Shown here: positions 25,043 through 34,749 of the stretch, in pieces
Numbering within the stretch: position 1 is the first letter of the stretch
Layout of the letters: each line of letters begins with the position of its first letter
Source: CAWFKW01 sp963816535
Lineage (GTDB): Bacteria; Bacteroidota; Ignavibacteria; Tepidaquicellales; OLB5
Direction of reading: 5' to 3'
NCBI GenBank assembly: GCA_963816535.1
Contig: CAWFKW010000001.1
Location: forward strand, 124,001 to 188,000
Length of the DNA: 64,000 bases
Translations under genes and position numbers: made by a program
Notes under the pieces: generated by a model
The model's input: the letters and a program-made list of their open reading frames with translations, nothing else
What the model was told of the DNA's origin: nothing
Database searches by the model: none

Positions 25043-27046
25043 TCACAATAAGTTCTTTGCGCTTGAAACTAAATTATCAACAGTGAAGCCGTACTCTTTC
25101 ATTATCTCGTCGCCGGGCGCTGACTCGCCGAATTTTTCGATGCCGATTATTAAGCCTTCTTTACCTGCGTACTTAGACCATCCGAATGGGGATGCCGCCT
25201 CGACTACGAGCCTTTTTTTAATTTTCGGAGGAAAAACGCTCTCCTTATATTCTTTTGACTGCTTTTCAAACATTTCCCATGAGGGCATGCTGATAACCCT
25301 GGCCTTTATATTCTCCGCTTTTAGTTTTTCCTGCGCGCCAAGCGCGAGCTGGAGTTCCGAACCCGTCGCTATAATTAGCAGGTCAGGGGCGCCACCGCAA
25401 TCGGATAAAACATAAGCGCCCTTCTGAAGGTTCGACGCCGGGGCATATTTAGTCTGGTCGATAACAGGAACCTTTTGCCTCGTCAGGACGATGGCAACCG
25501 GGCCTTCTTTATGTTCAAATGCGGCTTTCCATGCATATGAGGTTTCGTTTGCGTCAGCCGGCCTGATCACCGTCATATTAGGAATTACCCTTAAAGCCGC
25601 AAGCTGCTCAATAGGCTGATGCGTAGTCCCATCTTCTCCAAGCCCAATGCTATCATGAGTGAAAACATAAATCGGCCGGATATTCATTATCGCCGCCAAA
25701 CGGATGGCGGGTTTCATATAGTCAGAGAAAATAAGAAAAGTCGCGCCAAATGCTGTTATACCTTTGGTTAAATTCATTCCGTTTAATTCAGCGCCCATTG
25801 AGTGCTCTCTTACCCCAAAATGAAATACTCTTCCGGAATAATTTTCGGGAGAATAATTGCCGCCGTCTATTATTGTAGTATCGTTGGAAGGGGAAAGGTC
25901 GGCCGAGCCGCCAATAAATGTCGGTAAATGTGGAGCGATTGCGTTTATTACTCTGCTTGAGGCTTTTCTTGTTTCAACGGCTTTATCTTCAGTTCCAAAT
26001 ACCGGCAAAACTTTATCCCAGTCAATATTTATCATGCCTGCAGCCGCAGATTCATATTCATCAGCAAGCTCCGGAAACGCCTTTTTATAATTTCTGTACA
26101 GATCATTCCAGGTTTTTTCCGATTCTGCAGCTTTCGCCGCCGCTTTTTTGTAGTAGTCGATTACTTCACCGGGCACGTAAAAATGCTTATCAGGGTCCCA
26201 TCCGTAAAATTCTTTTGTAAGCCTCACTTCATCTTCGCCTAAAGGCGAGCCGTGAGCGCTTGCGCTGTCATGTTTATTCGGACTTCCATAAGCGATATGA
26301 GTTCTTATCTGAATTAAAGACGGCTTGTCTGTTACAGCCTTCGCATTTAGTATTGCTTCATTTATTGCGACTATATCATTTCCATCTTCAATTTTTTGAA
26401 TATGCCATCCGTATGATTCAAATCTTTTTTGCGTGTCGTCGGTAAATGTAATTTCTGTTTTGCCTTCTATTGATATATGGTTATCATCGTATAGATATAT
26501 CAAGTTGCCGAGTTTAAGATGTCCCGCAAAGGAAGCGGATTCCGCAGAAATGCCTTCCATCATATCGCCGTCGCTGCAAATACCGTAGATTGTATAATCA
26601 AAAACAGGGAAGCCGGGTTTGTTATACCGGGCGGCAAGAAATTTTTGAGCAACCGCCATACCAACGCCGGTAGCAAATCCCTGCCCTAGCGGGCCCGTTG
26701 TAGTTTCAACTCCCGGCGTCAGGCCATACTCCGGATGTCCGGCCGTAATACTTCCAAGCTGCCTGAATTTCTTAATATCGTCAATCGAGATTTTGTAACC
26801 CGTCAAATGAAGAATGCTGTATAACAGCATGCTTCCGTGCCCGGCTGATAAAACAAATCTATCTCGGTTTGCCCAATCCGGATTTGCAGGATTATATTTC
26901 ATTATTTTTGACCACAGCACATGCGCCATTGGCGCCGTTCCCATAGGCATGCCGGGGTGCCCGGAATTTGCTTTTTGCACTGCATCCATTGAAAGCGTTC
27001 TGATGGTATTAATGCAAAGCTGTTCTAATTTGTTATCTTCAATCAT
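25043..27046 (-). CDS. tkt: Transketolase
   Basis: At 667 residues this is full length. It transfers two-carbon units between sugar phosphates in the non-oxidative pentose phosphate pathway, using thiamine diphosphate and Mg or Ca. Visible hallmarks are GHGSMLLYSILHLTGY, GPLGQGFATGVGMA, the ThDP motif GDMMEG...NLIYLYDDNHIS, the pyrimidine-domain GREHSMG-like region (FGVREHSMGAELNG), DSIGLGEDGTTHQPIEQ, and a transketolase C-terminal domain. The HAD hydrolase gene lies 36 nt upstream on the same strand, so the two are likely co-transcribed. A bidirectional terminator follows. Confidence 0.97.
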   Translation of the reverse strand: MIEDNKLEQLCINTIRTLSMDAVQKANSGHPGMPMGTAPMAHVLWSKIMKYNPANPDWANRDRFVLSAGHGSMLLYSILHLTGYKISIDDIKKFRQLGSITAGHPEYGLTPGVETTTGPLGQGFATGVGMAVAQKFLAARYNKPGFPVFDYTIYGICSDGDMMEGISAESASFAGHLKLGNLIYLYDDNHISIEGKTEITFTDDTQKRFESYGWHIQKIEDGNDIVAINEAILNAKAVTDKPSLIQIRTHIAYGSPNKHDSASAHGSPLGEDEVRLTKEFYGWDPDKHFYVPGEVIDYYKKAAAKAAESEKTWNDLYRNYKKAFPELADEYESAAAGMINIDWDKVLPVFGTEDKAVETRKASSRVINAIAPHLPTFIGGSADLSPSNDTTIIDGGNYSPENYSGRVFHFGVREHSMGAELNGMNLTKGITAFGATFLIFSDYMKPAIRLAAIMNIRPIYVFTHDSIGLGEDGTTHQPIEQLAALRVIPNMTVIRPADANETSYAWKAAFEHKEGPVAIVLTRQKVPVIDQTKYAPASNLQKGAYVLSDCGGAPDLLIIATGSELQLALGAQEKLKAENIKARVISMPSWEMFEKQSKEYKESVFPPKIKKRLVVEAASPFGWSKYAGKEGLIIGIEKFGESAPGDEIMKEYGFTVDNLVSSAKNLL

Positions 27047-27082
27047 TAAAATATTTAACTATATTTTAGAATATTCCATTAT

Positions 27083-27691
27083 TTAAAGTCGCAGTCCGAG
27101 TTTTGCGAATTTACGGACCGTGGATTTGTAATCTGTATGGTGAATACTATTTATTCCCAGGTTCTCAGCAGTTTCTGCAAATAACAAACGGTCATCAATG
27201 AACACCGCCTCATTCGGGTTTACCCGAAATACATCGAGGGCCATTCTATAAATGTCTTCATCCGGCTTTCTGAGATGAACATAACATGAAGAAATAAAAG
27301 CGTCAATCAGATTTCCCAGCCTGTATACCCTTATCCTGTAATCATTCAGTTCACGGCATTCGTTACTTATTGCAACAATTTTCAATGCATGTTTTTTCTT
27401 TAATGCTGATTCAAGCGCCATCATTTCCTTATATGGTTTTGACTGGGCGTACATGAAATCAGTAAATCGTTTGCGGGTGAAATCTCTTTTCCTGTAAAAA
27501 ACAGTTTTCTCAAGATATTCATTCATTGTAAGTTTACCTTCTTCGAATGTATCAAACATCAGGCCGTGTCTTTCATTCAGCTCATTCAGATCAAGCTTAA
27601 ATTTCCCTGCCGCAAGGGCTCTTGAATTCACGTCCCAGCCGTTGGTGAGCAGCACTCCGCCTATATCTGTAAATAAGACTTTTATTGCCAA
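27083..27691 (-). CDS. HAD-superfamily hydrolase, YihX-like
   Basis: This 202-residue protein has HAD motif I as FTDIGGVLL, with nucleophile Asp9. The usual second Asp (DxD) is Gly11, as in the DxG variant of the YihX (glucose-1-phosphatase) group. Motif II is AISNE, motif III the KPDEDIYRMAL lysine, and motif IV VFIDDRLLFAETAENLGI. The C2/alpha-helical cap is of subfamily IA type (MNEYLEKTVFY). It is probably a small-molecule phosphatase; the substrate cannot be fixed. It precedes tkt in the same orientation with 36 nt between. Confidence 0.85.
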   Translation of the reverse strand: MAIKVLFTDIGGVLLTNGWDVNSRALAAGKFKLDLNELNERHGLMFDTFEEGKLTMNEYLEKTVFYRKRDFTRKRFTDFMYAQSKPYKEMMALESALKKKHALKIVAISNECRELNDYRIRVYRLGNLIDAFISSCYVHLRKPDEDIYRMALDVFRVNPNEAVFIDDRLLFAETAENLGINSIHHTDYKSTVRKFAKLGLRL

Positions 27692-27896
27692 ATTAGCGTT
27701 GATTAGAAATCGAATTAAAAATAAAATACAAAATACTAAATTTTCAATTCAGTTTAACGCCAAAAACAACTTCTGCAAAATCGTTCTGTCCTGGCAGAAG
27801 AGCGAGTGAGGGATAAATACTTTTGGAATGCGCTAATGGTGTCAGAGCGGCATTTACGTGGTTATACCACGCCCTTTGTAAATGATTAAATTTCGT

Positions 27897-27915
27897 CCCC
27901 TCCTGACAGGAGGGG
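27897..27915. repeat. Small GC-rich REP-like palindrome in a 250-bp intergenic region
   Basis: CCCCTCCTG (27897-27905) and CAGGAGGGG (27907-27915) are exact inverted repeats with one base between, followed by GGCAGGGGGAGGTG. Upstream, CATTTAC...GTAAATG encloses CGTGG...CCACG (about 27852-27885), a two-stem hairpin. The element could serve as transcription end for the Omp85 gene or be a dispersed repeat. The rest of 27692-27941 shows nothing else. Confidence 0.5.
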
Positions 27916-27941
27916 GCAGGGGGAGGTGTAATTATTAGTTC

Positions 27942-29423
27942 CTAAAATTTTGCGCCCAGCCCGAAAATAGCCTGCCCTACGACAGGTTTTCCAAGTCTGA
28001 AAGCCCACTCTACTTTTCCGACAAGTCCGAACGGAAGTATGGCATTTAATCCGATGCCTGTTCCGTTCAGGAAATGAACGCTCTTAAATCTGTCGTCCTC
28101 ATTCCACACAGTTCCTATATCGTAGAACATTGTGAAATACATTCCGTATTTGTAAGCAAATTTGTGGATATATGGAAGGTTTTTTACAAGCGGTATTTGA
28201 TCGCCTTTTATCTGATTTGGCTGGATGATAGGGACTCTCACTTCGTTATACAGCGTCAGGTCATTATCGCCTTCGAAACCGTATCTTGCCCAGCCTCTCA
28301 CAAAATCATTTCCATATCCAAGATACATATGGTCATAAAATGGAATCAATGAGCCTATGGCTACGCTGGTGAACAGTCTGGTCGCGAATGTTATGGCGTA
28401 ATTGCCGGTCAGGTTTACGGGCAGATAATTTCTCGTTTCAAAATTGAACCTGCCAAAATCTACAGTCCTGATTAATAATCCGTAGTGCTCATAATTTACA
28501 TGGACCATATACCCGTCGCTTGAGAAGTCCCTTGAATCGCGGGAATCATAGTTCAGGCCAAGGCCCAGAAGCACATATTTATCAACGCCGTCAGGCGACA
28601 GGGTTCTGTTATTGGCATATTCAGATACGCGGAGGAATCTATATCCTCCTTCTGCATAAACGGAAAATTTTCTTGCAAAATACTTGCCCACCGTAAGCCT
28701 TGCGTCATAGTTCATGTAATCAAAATTTGTATCCCTGGCATATAGAATTTGTTCGCCTGTGGTCCTGCCCAGAGCCAAAAGGCTTCGGTTGGCTTCCCTT
28801 TGAAAACCGCCGCTGACTGTAGCAAACATGTGGAGGTTTTTCCCGATCCAGGGAATGGAATATGATCCCCTTACAAAAGGATTGTATCCAACTCCGAAAT
28901 TGAGATTAACATTTTCGTTCTGGCCCCTGAAATTCTGCCATCTCAGGTTCATTCCGACCGTAATTTTCCGTATATCGCCGTCTGATAAACTCGCATGCGG
29001 CATAGGGTAAATATACCACTTCTCTTTAACGTTTACGTGCAACACTACTTTATTATCAGTGACCTGTTCAGGAACGATATCTTCATCGGCAAACAGCCCC
29101 AGGTTATGAATACTTTTAAGGTCCTCGACGCGCTGCATGGAGGAATACTGCATACCCTTTTTCAGTTTCATTTCGCGCAGAATGATGCCGTTGTCAGTAA
29201 TGTCATTTCCTTTCAATACAACATCTGAAATAACGGGCTTTAATGAATCTAAAAGAGACTCATCGGCGCCATATTTATTTCTATGTTTTGAGGGAACGCT
29301 TTTTGTGGTGTGAATTTGCTGAGATTGTAAGGAGCCGGCTTGCATTGCTAGCCAAGCCATTACCATATAGCATAAAAATGAACGGGTTTTGATACTTCGA
29401 TAGTTAATTTCGACTTTCATCAT
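27942..29423 (-). CDS. Omp85/BamA-TamA family outer-membrane protein with one POTRA domain
   Basis: The 493-residue protein has a signal peptide (membrane-like core MVMAWLAMQAGSLQS). One POTRA-like domain follows at about 60-130 (VLKGNDITDNGIILREMKLKKG..., DEDIVPEQ...VVLHVNVKEKW). The remainder is a 16-strand-type barrel. The loop-6 motif is FVRGW (the family's VRGF/Y) and an acidic DSRDSRDF loop is present. With a single POTRA it is shorter than BamA (five POTRAs), so it is more likely a TamA-, patatin-associated- or surface-antigen-type relative. It may help insert or export surface proteins. It is encoded downstream of the TonB receptor gene on the same strand, 124 bp apart. Confidence 0.85.
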   Translation of the reverse strand: MMKVEINYRSIKTRSFLCYMVMAWLAMQAGSLQSQQIHTTKSVPSKHRNKYGADESLLDSLKPVISDVVLKGNDITDNGIILREMKLKKGMQYSSMQRVEDLKSIHNLGLFADEDIVPEQVTDNKVVLHVNVKEKWYIYPMPHASLSDGDIRKITVGMNLRWQNFRGQNENVNLNFGVGYNPFVRGSYSIPWIGKNLHMFATVSGGFQREANRSLLALGRTTGEQILYARDTNFDYMNYDARLTVGKYFARKFSVYAEGGYRFLRVSEYANNRTLSPDGVDKYVLLGLGLNYDSRDSRDFSSDGYMVHVNYEHYGLLIRTVDFGRFNFETRNYLPVNLTGNYAITFATRLFTSVAIGSLIPFYDHMYLGYGNDFVRGWARYGFEGDNDLTLYNEVRVPIIQPNQIKGDQIPLVKNLPYIHKFAYKYGMYFTMFYDIGTVWNEDDRFKSVHFLNGTGIGLNAILPFGLVGKVEWAFRLGKPVVGQAIFGLGAKF

Positions 29424-29547
29424 TTCTTTTCAGTAAACAGTTTTAACTAATTAAATAGTATCAAACTTAAGTTCAATTCCTATGCTCCTTTCCGCTTCCG
29501 GGTTCAGTTAAATAATTATAAATTGCAATAAGATATGCGCATTTCTT

Positions 29548-32028
29548 TTAATTGTCAATATCCGGAGCGTTATCTTCTTTGGGTTTCTTGTTTTTATCGT
29601 GTTTTTGACGGTCTGAAACATCGCCAAACCTGTAAGTCAGCGTCAGGTATGCCACGCGGGAATCTCTTTTAAATGTCTGGTTTTGAGTATAACCATCTCC
29701 GGAAGAATAGAATTTGTACTCCTGTGTATTAAACAGGTCGCTGACACGCACGCTCATTTCAAATTTTTTCTTTACTATCTCTCTTCTCAATGAAACGTCA
29801 AAAGTTTGAAACGGTTCAAAGTAGCCGTCAACGGTGGGCCTTCTGCTTTGATAATTGTATGCCATCTGAAGGTCGAAGCCGTACCACAGATTTACGGTGG
29901 CAAGAAACTTTGTAAACCATGAACTGCCGCTGTTTGATAATTCCGACTGAATGTTGTCACCGATTATCTGCGTATTGTAATAGCTGAAACTTCCGGTCAA
30001 ATTAAGCCATTTCGGAGTTTGCACGCTTGCTATTAATTCAAAACCATATGCATACGCTTTGGAAAGATTGACCCATGAGGTCAGGGTCGTTACCGAATCA
30101 ATAGCTGTTTTAAGCCTGCTTATCAATCCGTGCGTTTCTCTGAAATAAACAGATGAAGTAATTACCGCGCCTGTAATGTATTTTAAATAACTCAATTCAT
30201 ACGAGTCTATGTATTCCGGCTTTAATTGCGGGTTTCCCGTCCTTAGGTTATAAGGGTCTGTATTCTCGCCGAATGGATTCAGCCAGCCCGGCCGCGGCCG
30301 GTTAACGCGCCTGCTGTAGCTAAGCTCAATTTCATCCTTCTTGCCCAGGTCCTGCGACAAGCTGGCGCTTGGGAAAAGATCAAGATATTCACTTGTAAAA
30401 TTCTGGCTTGAGTTTGTTAGCTCCCCTTTTGTGTTTGTCAGCTCTGTTCTTACTCCTGCCTGGAATGCAAAATTCCCGAATTTATTTGAGTAAGTTGCGT
30501 ACAAAGCGTTTATGATCTCAGTATATTTGAACCTGTTGTTCAATCCGTAATCAGTCACCCATGCATTGGTTATTGTATCTAAATGTTGCGAATTAAAAGT
30601 ATTATCAAATAATTTATAAGTTGATTTGAAGCCGGTTTGCAATTTTGAGTCTTTTCCAAACGGATGAGTGTAGTCAGCCTGCAAATTACCTGTGCTGCGT
30701 TTTTCGATTTGGTCGGTCGAGATCTGCCCGTCTGGAATATTCGCCGGGGCATAGTTTATTATGGTGTAAGTATTATCAACCTGTATTGGAGTATCCTCAT
30801 ATGAGCGGATATACGATGCCTCCATAGAGAATGTGCGGTCCGGCTGCTTGAATTTTGCGTTATAATCGAGAGCAGCGTCAAAATTATATCCGTTTTCGGA
30901 ACTTGTACTGTGAGTATTGGATAACATAGAAAGTGTATTGGACGCGTCATAAAAACTGTTTGTAGCATCTGTCGGCCTGCTGCGCTTACGGTAACTCAGA
31001 GTTGACGTGACGCCAATTGTCTGCTTATCGGTTATTTTATAATCTAACCCTGCCTTACCCAGGTTTGACATATTGTTAAAATAACCTGATGAAGGCTGGT
31101 CAAGCGATGTAATAATATTATTAACGTTGTTAACTGTAAAGCTTGAGCTTGCTATGCCGAAATAGGCCTTTTGAAAGCTATAATTGGCATATGCATTTAT
31201 TCGGCTGTTTTTCATCCCAAGGTTAACCGACCCGTTGTATTTATCTTTAGAGCCTGCGCTTAAAATTACCGTTCCGTTGTAGCCCGCATCTTTGTTCTTT
31301 TTCAGTATAATGTTTATTATCCCTGATTCTCCTTCGGCTTCATATTTCGCGGAAGGATTTGTGATAAGCTCAATGCTCTGAACCGAGCTGGCGGGAATTC
31401 CGTCCAGCACCGTAGCCACGCTGTTATATACCGGCCTGCCGTCTATCATAATTCTCACATTCTGGCTTCCCTTAAGGCTTATATTGCCATCGTTATCCAC
31501 CGAAACAGAAGGGACATCTTTAAGAACATCGGTGGCTGAGCCATTGCTTGATACAATAGATTTTTCAACATTAAATATTTTCTTCTCAGGGGTTAACTGG
31601 ATAACATTTTTGTCGGCGGTTACGTCAATTTCTTCCGTGATCGTTGAAGATTGTTTTAAAACAATAGTGTCCAGAATAACCTGCGGAGCTGTTTGGCTGA
31701 CTGATACTCCTTTGACAACAGCCATATTATAGCCGACTTCGTTTACTTCAATTCTGTATTTACCATAAGGAACGGATAGTGAAAACGTCCCTTTGCCGTC
31801 AGTTTCAGTTCCTTTTATCCTGAGAGAGTCCTTCGCTCCAAATATCGTGATGGCAACTCCTTCAAGCGGAACATTGACGTTCCCGTCTATAACTACTCCT
31901 GAAATTGATCCCTTGCCGCCGGTATGCTCGCGTTTGTTCCTGTCATCCTGAGCAAACGAGTTTGCCAGTAATGAACACAGAAGAACGGAAATGAAAATGG
32001 ATTTGTAGATTAATTGCAAATTCTGCAA
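29548..32028 (-). CDS. TonB-dependent receptor-like outer-membrane protein with carboxypeptidase-regulatory-like N-terminus
   Basis: The 826-residue protein has a signal peptide, then a carboxypeptidase D regulatory-like domain (about 39-125, GSISGVVIDG...LEGVAITI). A TonB-type plug follows (about 145-240: VLKDVPSVSVDNDGNISLKG, VRIMIDGRPVY, IELITNPSAKYEAEGESGIINIILKK). The barrel belongs to the outer-membrane beta-barrel family 3 (RVNRPRPGWLNPF, NPQLKPEYIDSYELSY, LTYRFGD). I see no clear TonB box, so the transport substrate is unknown. A 628-bp region with two tandem RNA-like units precedes it. Ends in a charged low-complexity tail. Confidence 0.9.
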   Translation of the reverse strand: MQNLQLIYKSIFISVLLCSLLANSFAQDDRNKREHTGGKGSISGVVIDGNVNVPLEGVAITIFGAKDSLRIKGTETDGKGTFSLSVPYGKYRIEVNEVGYNMAVVKGVSVSQTAPQVILDTIVLKQSSTITEEIDVTADKNVIQLTPEKKIFNVEKSIVSSNGSATDVLKDVPSVSVDNDGNISLKGSQNVRIMIDGRPVYNSVATVLDGIPASSVQSIELITNPSAKYEAEGESGIINIILKKNKDAGYNGTVILSAGSKDKYNGSVNLGMKNSRINAYANYSFQKAYFGIASSSFTVNNVNNIITSLDQPSSGYFNNMSNLGKAGLDYKITDKQTIGVTSTLSYRKRSRPTDATNSFYDASNTLSMLSNTHSTSSENGYNFDAALDYNAKFKQPDRTFSMEASYIRSYEDTPIQVDNTYTIINYAPANIPDGQISTDQIEKRSTGNLQADYTHPFGKDSKLQTGFKSTYKLFDNTFNSQHLDTITNAWVTDYGLNNRFKYTEIINALYATYSNKFGNFAFQAGVRTELTNTKGELTNSSQNFTSEYLDLFPSASLSQDLGKKDEIELSYSRRVNRPRPGWLNPFGENTDPYNLRTGNPQLKPEYIDSYELSYLKYITGAVITSSVYFRETHGLISRLKTAIDSVTTLTSWVNLSKAYAYGFELIASVQTPKWLNLTGSFSYYNTQIIGDNIQSELSNSGSSWFTKFLATVNLWYGFDLQMAYNYQSRRPTVDGYFEPFQTFDVSLRREIVKKKFEMSVRVSDLFNTQEYKFYSSGDGYTQNQTFKRDSRVAYLTLTYRFGDVSDRQKHDKNKKPKEDNAPDIDN

Positions 32029-32130
32029 TATTTGATTTTATTTAATCTCTAATATACCAATCCGATAGCAATATTACTGTAAATTAATGTAACCTGAAAG
32101 AGCCAATTTCCCAAATGAATCCAGGGTCAT

Positions 32131-32257
32131 AAAAGAAGAGAGTCCCAAAACTTTGTTTCAGGACTCAAGAGGCTTTAGGCGGTGACCTTGGGGGGTCTTT
32201 TGAGATTTGTTTAAGGGATTCTAATTTTTGAAACTTCAAAAGGGTTAATTCATAACT
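32131..32257 (-). ncRNA. Candidate ~130-nt RNA unit, copy 1 (promoter-proximal to the TonB receptor gene)
   Basis: Read on the minus strand: a TATATTTG element (32271-32264) of the Bacteroidota TAnnTTTG type; a conserved ATGAATTAACCC stretch; a hairpin GACC-N6-GGTC (32197-32184); and a terminator-like hairpin GAGTCC/GGACTC (32166-32140) followed by TCTTCTTTT. The same order occurs in copy 2. The terminator lies about 100 bp upstream of the receptor start, so it could be an attenuator or leader as well as a separate small RNA. No known riboswitch signature (for example a B12 box) is seen. The 5' end is estimated from the promoter. Confidence 0.45.
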
Positions 32258-32340
32258 CCGCTACAAATATAACTTTTGATTTCTGCCTGCGGTATAGAAT
32301 ATTAAATGAATTCTTTGTAGCATTTTTTACGAATTGAGGC

Positions 32341-32471
32341 TAAAAGAAAGTCCCAAAACTTACGCTCCGGGACCAATGAGGTTTAGGCGGTGACCAATTG
32401 AGGTCTAATCGAAATGCTCAAAAAGGGATTTTCAGTTTTATTTGGAACTTCAAAAGGGTTAATTCATATCT
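32341..32471 (-). ncRNA. Candidate ~130-nt RNA unit, copy 2 (tandem paralogue)
   Basis: A diverged direct repeat of copy 1, about 210 bp upstream on the same strand. Conserved parts are TATATTTG (32485-32478), ATGAATTAACCC, the GACC-N6-GGTC hairpin (32405-32392) with a changed loop, GGTCACCGCCTAAA, and a terminator-like hairpin GTCCC/GGGAC (32373-32350) followed by TTTCTTTTA. The terminator stems differ in length and composition between copies but both pair. The upstream block TTCTATACCGC is also conserved at equal distance from TATATTTG in both copies. The remaining 32486-32656 shows no gene. Confidence 0.45.
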
Positions 32472-32656
32472 CTGTTACAAATATAACCTATTGGCGCCGG
32501 CGGCGGTATAGAACAAAAAACTATTTGTCTGTAGTATTTTTTATGATGAATAATTGTTAAAAACGGGCGGAAAACAAAGGATCTAAGCTTGCTTAGCCGG
32601 AAAGTTACATCTTAACGCTGATTTGAGGTTTGAAGGTTGACCTTTGAGATATACCC

Positions 32657-33288
32657 TTACTCAATTAAATTGTTCTTCAAAGCATAGTACGTCATTCCTA
32701 CATTGCTCTTGAGATTCATTTTCTCAAGTATCCTGGCCCTGTACGTATTCACGGTAGATACGCTTATCATCAGGTCCTCGGCTATCTTAAAAGCTTTGTC
32801 GCCTGATGCTATTTTGATGAAGATCTCGTACTCCCTGTCAGACAATTTGCTGTGCGGCAGATCGGTGTTATCATTGTCAAGCCCTTCGGATAGAATCTCG
32901 CCAAGTCTTTCGCTGATGTATTTTTGTCCGTTCAGTATTCTCCTTATGGCTCCAACCAGCTCTTCAGGCGATCTTTCTTTAGTGATATATCCTGAAGCTC
33001 CCGCTTTTATGCACCTTAAAGCGAATCTTTCTTCAGGATGCATGCTGATTATTAAAATCTGTATTTTCTTGTTAATTCTCTTTAGATCTTTTATCGTCTC
33101 AGTCCGCTGGCGCCGGGCATGCTGAGGTCCAGAGTCACAAGCTTAACGTCGTGGTTCCTTGCGTATTCCATAACTTCCATCGAGTTGGAGGCTTCGGCCA
33201 CAATGTTCAGGTCCGGCTCGCTCATCAGGATTTTCTTCAGACCCTCTCTGAATAGTTTATGGTTGTCTGCGATAATGATGTCAGTCAT
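32657..33288 (-). CDS. LuxR-type response regulator, interrupted by a 1-nt frameshift
   Basis: The N-terminal part (MTDIIIADNHKLFREGLKKIL..., phosphoacceptor in VTLDLSMPG) runs into a stop after SGLRR. The C-terminal part (MHPEERFALRCIKAGASGYITKE..., LuxR-type helix-turn-helix LSDREYEIFIKIASG...STVNTYRARILEKMNL) continues in another frame. Adding one base between 33100 and 33101 joins the two as GL-ETIKDLKRINKK, a normal receiver helix. The gene is then about 211 residues and typical of the NarL/FixJ family. Its start overlaps the corrected end of the upstream kinase gene, marking a two-component pair. Assembly error or recent mutation cannot be told apart. Confidence 0.8.
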
Positions 33289-34749
33289 CGATCACTGTTT
33301 TGGTTTCTACAGGAATAAATATTTTCGCTAACGTCCCCTTTCCCGGGCGCCCGTTATTTCAACTTTCCCGTTCTGAAGGTAAACTCTTTCCTTAAGCCCC
33401 ATGATACCGAGCGATGACTTTTGAGAGATCTGGTTTTCAGTAATTCCTATTCCGTTATCGCTGAACTGCATTTCGAATTTACCGTCTTTCAGCTTTAGCG
33501 CAATATCGACTGCATCAGCTTTTGAATGCCGGGTTACGTTTGTAAGCAGCTCCTGCAATATACGGAAAATCTGAACCGAATTCTTTTCTGAAATTTCAAC
33601 TTCGGGCATCATATTGTTCAAATTACAACGGATGCCTGTACGCTTTTCAAATTCAGAAATATGCCATTCCATCGCCTCAACAAGGCCAAGCCTGTCAAGG
33701 ACATCGGGCCTGAGGTCTGAAGATATTTTCCTGATCTTATCTATGGTAACGTTTATCTTGTTTCCTATCTGGTGAAATTCTTCCGAAAGCGCTTTCTTAT
33801 CACTGTTAAGCTTGTCGTCAAGAGCTTTTTTAGAGAGCAGGTATAGGTCAACCTTCATTACAGTGAGGTCCTGTCCAAGCTGGTCATGTATCTCCCTTGA
33901 AATAGCCAGCCGTTCTTCTTCGCGGATCTTCTCAATATACCCCGCCAGCGAATGAAGCTGCTTGTTGGCTTCTTTTAGCTGTTCTTCATACGCTTTTCTT
34001 TGGGAAATATCTGAAACTATGCCCTCAATAGCGACTGGAGTTCCCGAATCGTTGTATATTATTACATTCTTTTGAAACAGCCATTTCGATTTTCCGTTTC
34101 TATCCATGACTCTGTACTCCGAGTCTTTGACCAGTACAGCGTCAGGCTTCAGAACTGAATCTTTAATTGATGCAATTCCGTTGATGTTTATGAATTTCGC
34201 CAGTGATGCGGAATCTTCATAAAATTCTTCAGGAGTGTACCCTGTAATTTTGGCGCACGACTTATTGATATATTCGAATCTTTTGGCAGTCAATGAATAC
34301 CTGTATATTAAATCCCTCGCGTTTTCGGTAAGTCTGAAATATTTCTCCTTTATATCGCGGTATTTTATCTCTGAATCATGCCTGTACATTGCGTTTTTGA
34401 TGCATATGTTCAGGTCTCTTTCATCAAGCGGCTTTGAAATAAACCCATATGGATTGGTAGCTTTTGTTTTTTCAATCGTTGCATTATCCTGGTGCGCAGT
34501 AAGGTATATTACGGGGATTTTGTATTTTTCATCAATTAACCTTGCGCATTCTATGCCATCCATGTCGCCTTTCAGGAGGATATCCATCAGCACCAGGTCC
34601 GGTTTCTTTTTAGCGATTAATTCAAGGGCTTCGTCGCCTCTGGATGCTTCTGCCGCGACTTTGAAGCCAAGTCTTCGCAAAGTGCTGGCTATGTCAATAG
34701 CTATAATCCGCTCATCTTCCACAATCAGAATGCTGATCGATTCTTTCAT
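33281..34749 (-). CDS. REC-PAS sensor histidine kinase (HisKA_3), C-terminus shifted by a 1-nt deletion
   Basis: The protein has an N-terminal receiver domain (phosphoacceptor Asp56, LVLMDILLKGDMDG; switch Lys in FISKPLDERDL), a PAS domain (about 138-250, ITGYTPEEFYED), a coiled coil, a HisKA_3 helix with His288 (SREIHDQLGQDL) and HATPase_c (ELLTNVTRHSKAD, DNGIGI, GIMGLKERV). There are no membrane segments, so it is a soluble hybrid kinase. As written it stops at 33328 after EITGARERGR. Adding one C in the run at 33345-33347 restores GAPGKGTLAKIFIP, the ATPase end motif, with a stop at 33281 that overlaps the response regulator ATG by 8 nt. Coupling to the regulator is therefore likely. Confidence 0.85.

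Noticed and set aside
27897..27930. Pyrimidine/purine-rich stretch as a replication or recombination signal
   Set aside because: It is explained by a simple 9+9 bp palindrome followed by a G-rich tail; there is no other supporting feature.
32131..32471. Cobalamin or other known riboswitch upstream of the TonB receptor
   Set aside because: No B12-box or other recognised riboswitch consensus is present in either unit; only the terminator and promoter-like parts are supported.
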